The translations under genes and the position numbers were made by a program. This document shows positions 19,239 through 19,303 of a stretch of DNA of 19,303 bases, piece by piece. The stretch's first letter is position 1. Each line of letters starts with the position of its first letter. Origin of the DNA: CAYLGT01 sp964383465 (GTDB lineage: Bacteria; Patescibacteriota; Saccharimonadia; Saccharimonadales; Saccharimonadaceae). The notes below the pieces were generated by a model. It was not told where the DNA came from, made no database searches, and worked only from the letters and a program-made list of their open reading frames with translations. Where the stretch lies: the NCBI GenBank assembly GCA_964383465.1, contig CAYLGT010000014.1, positions 1-19,303 on the forward strand, written 5' to 3'.

Positions 19239-19303
19239 ATGAAATATCGTGGGGCTTTCCTCTTCCGCTATCATGTTGTCATCAATATGTATCATAGTCT
19301 TTC
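19239..19303 (+). CDS. Truncated 5' end of a reading frame
   Basis: ATG at 19239 with GAGGTGA three bases upstream; 21 codons (MKYRGAFLFRYHVVINMYHSL) remain open to the window edge. Too short to identify. The good ribosome binding site directly after the terminator-like hairpin is the main reason to list it; it could be coincidental. Confidence 0.35.
   Translation, partial: MKYRGAFLFRYHVVINMYHSL

Noticed and set aside
1..19303. CRISPR array, IS element or integrase-bounded island
   Set aside because: No regularly spaced direct repeats, no transposase or integrase frame, and no terminal inverted repeats were seen.

Overview
The window looks like a scaffolded contig from a Patescibacteria/CPR bacterium, most probably a Candidatus Saccharibacteria (TM7) genome. 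The lineage call is inference. It rests on compact, often overlapping genes; a short PriA, a short four-domain S1 and an IF-2 with a minimal N-terminus; two surface proteins with 'TGP - membrane segment - SRR' C-termini; a KGG-repeat protein; and a run of exactly 100 N (9444-9543), typical of an assembled scaffold gap. No tRNA, rRNA, CRISPR array, transposase or integrase is visible.

Left end (1-2410): a small membrane protein, a 60-residue orphan protein with a strongly structured leader, and a membrane-anchored protein with two N-terminal zinc modules, the second matching the RanBP2-type signature. The last two are visibly richer in G/C-ended codons than the core genes. A 19-bp hairpin with a GTGA loop separates them from recJ. 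Middle left (2408-9127): a winged-helix regulator plus recJ operon (minus strand); a large Y-shaped inverted-repeat element at 4474-4576; a degenerate phosphoribosyltransferase; then priA, def and fmt (plus strand) for replication restart and start-Met formylation/deformylation, closed by a convergent conserved small protein. Middle (9198-12567): a TGP-type surface protein containing the scaffold gap, then a G/C-rich two-gene operon (coiled-coil protein, then polytopic membrane protein with a globular domain and Pro/Ser tail) with a long folded leader of about 400 nt. Right (12568-19303): a large basic hypothetical protein, infB and rpsA (translation), a second TGP surface protein, a ROK-family kinase-like protein overlapping a small HExxH/zinc-ribbon protein, a KGG protein, and at the very end a promoter, possible pseudoknot and terminator-like leader in front of a truncated reading frame.

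The core genes are housekeeping (RecJ and PriA in DNA repair/restart, Def/Fmt/IF-2/S1 in translation). The points of most interest are between or beside them: a Y-shaped RNA/DNA element, an attenuator-like leader, -10 boxes placed so close to start codons that several mRNAs should be leaderless, a shared surface-protein C-terminal code, and G/C-rich accessory genes of unknown function. All structures were paired by eye; no folding, homology search or codon statistics could be run.
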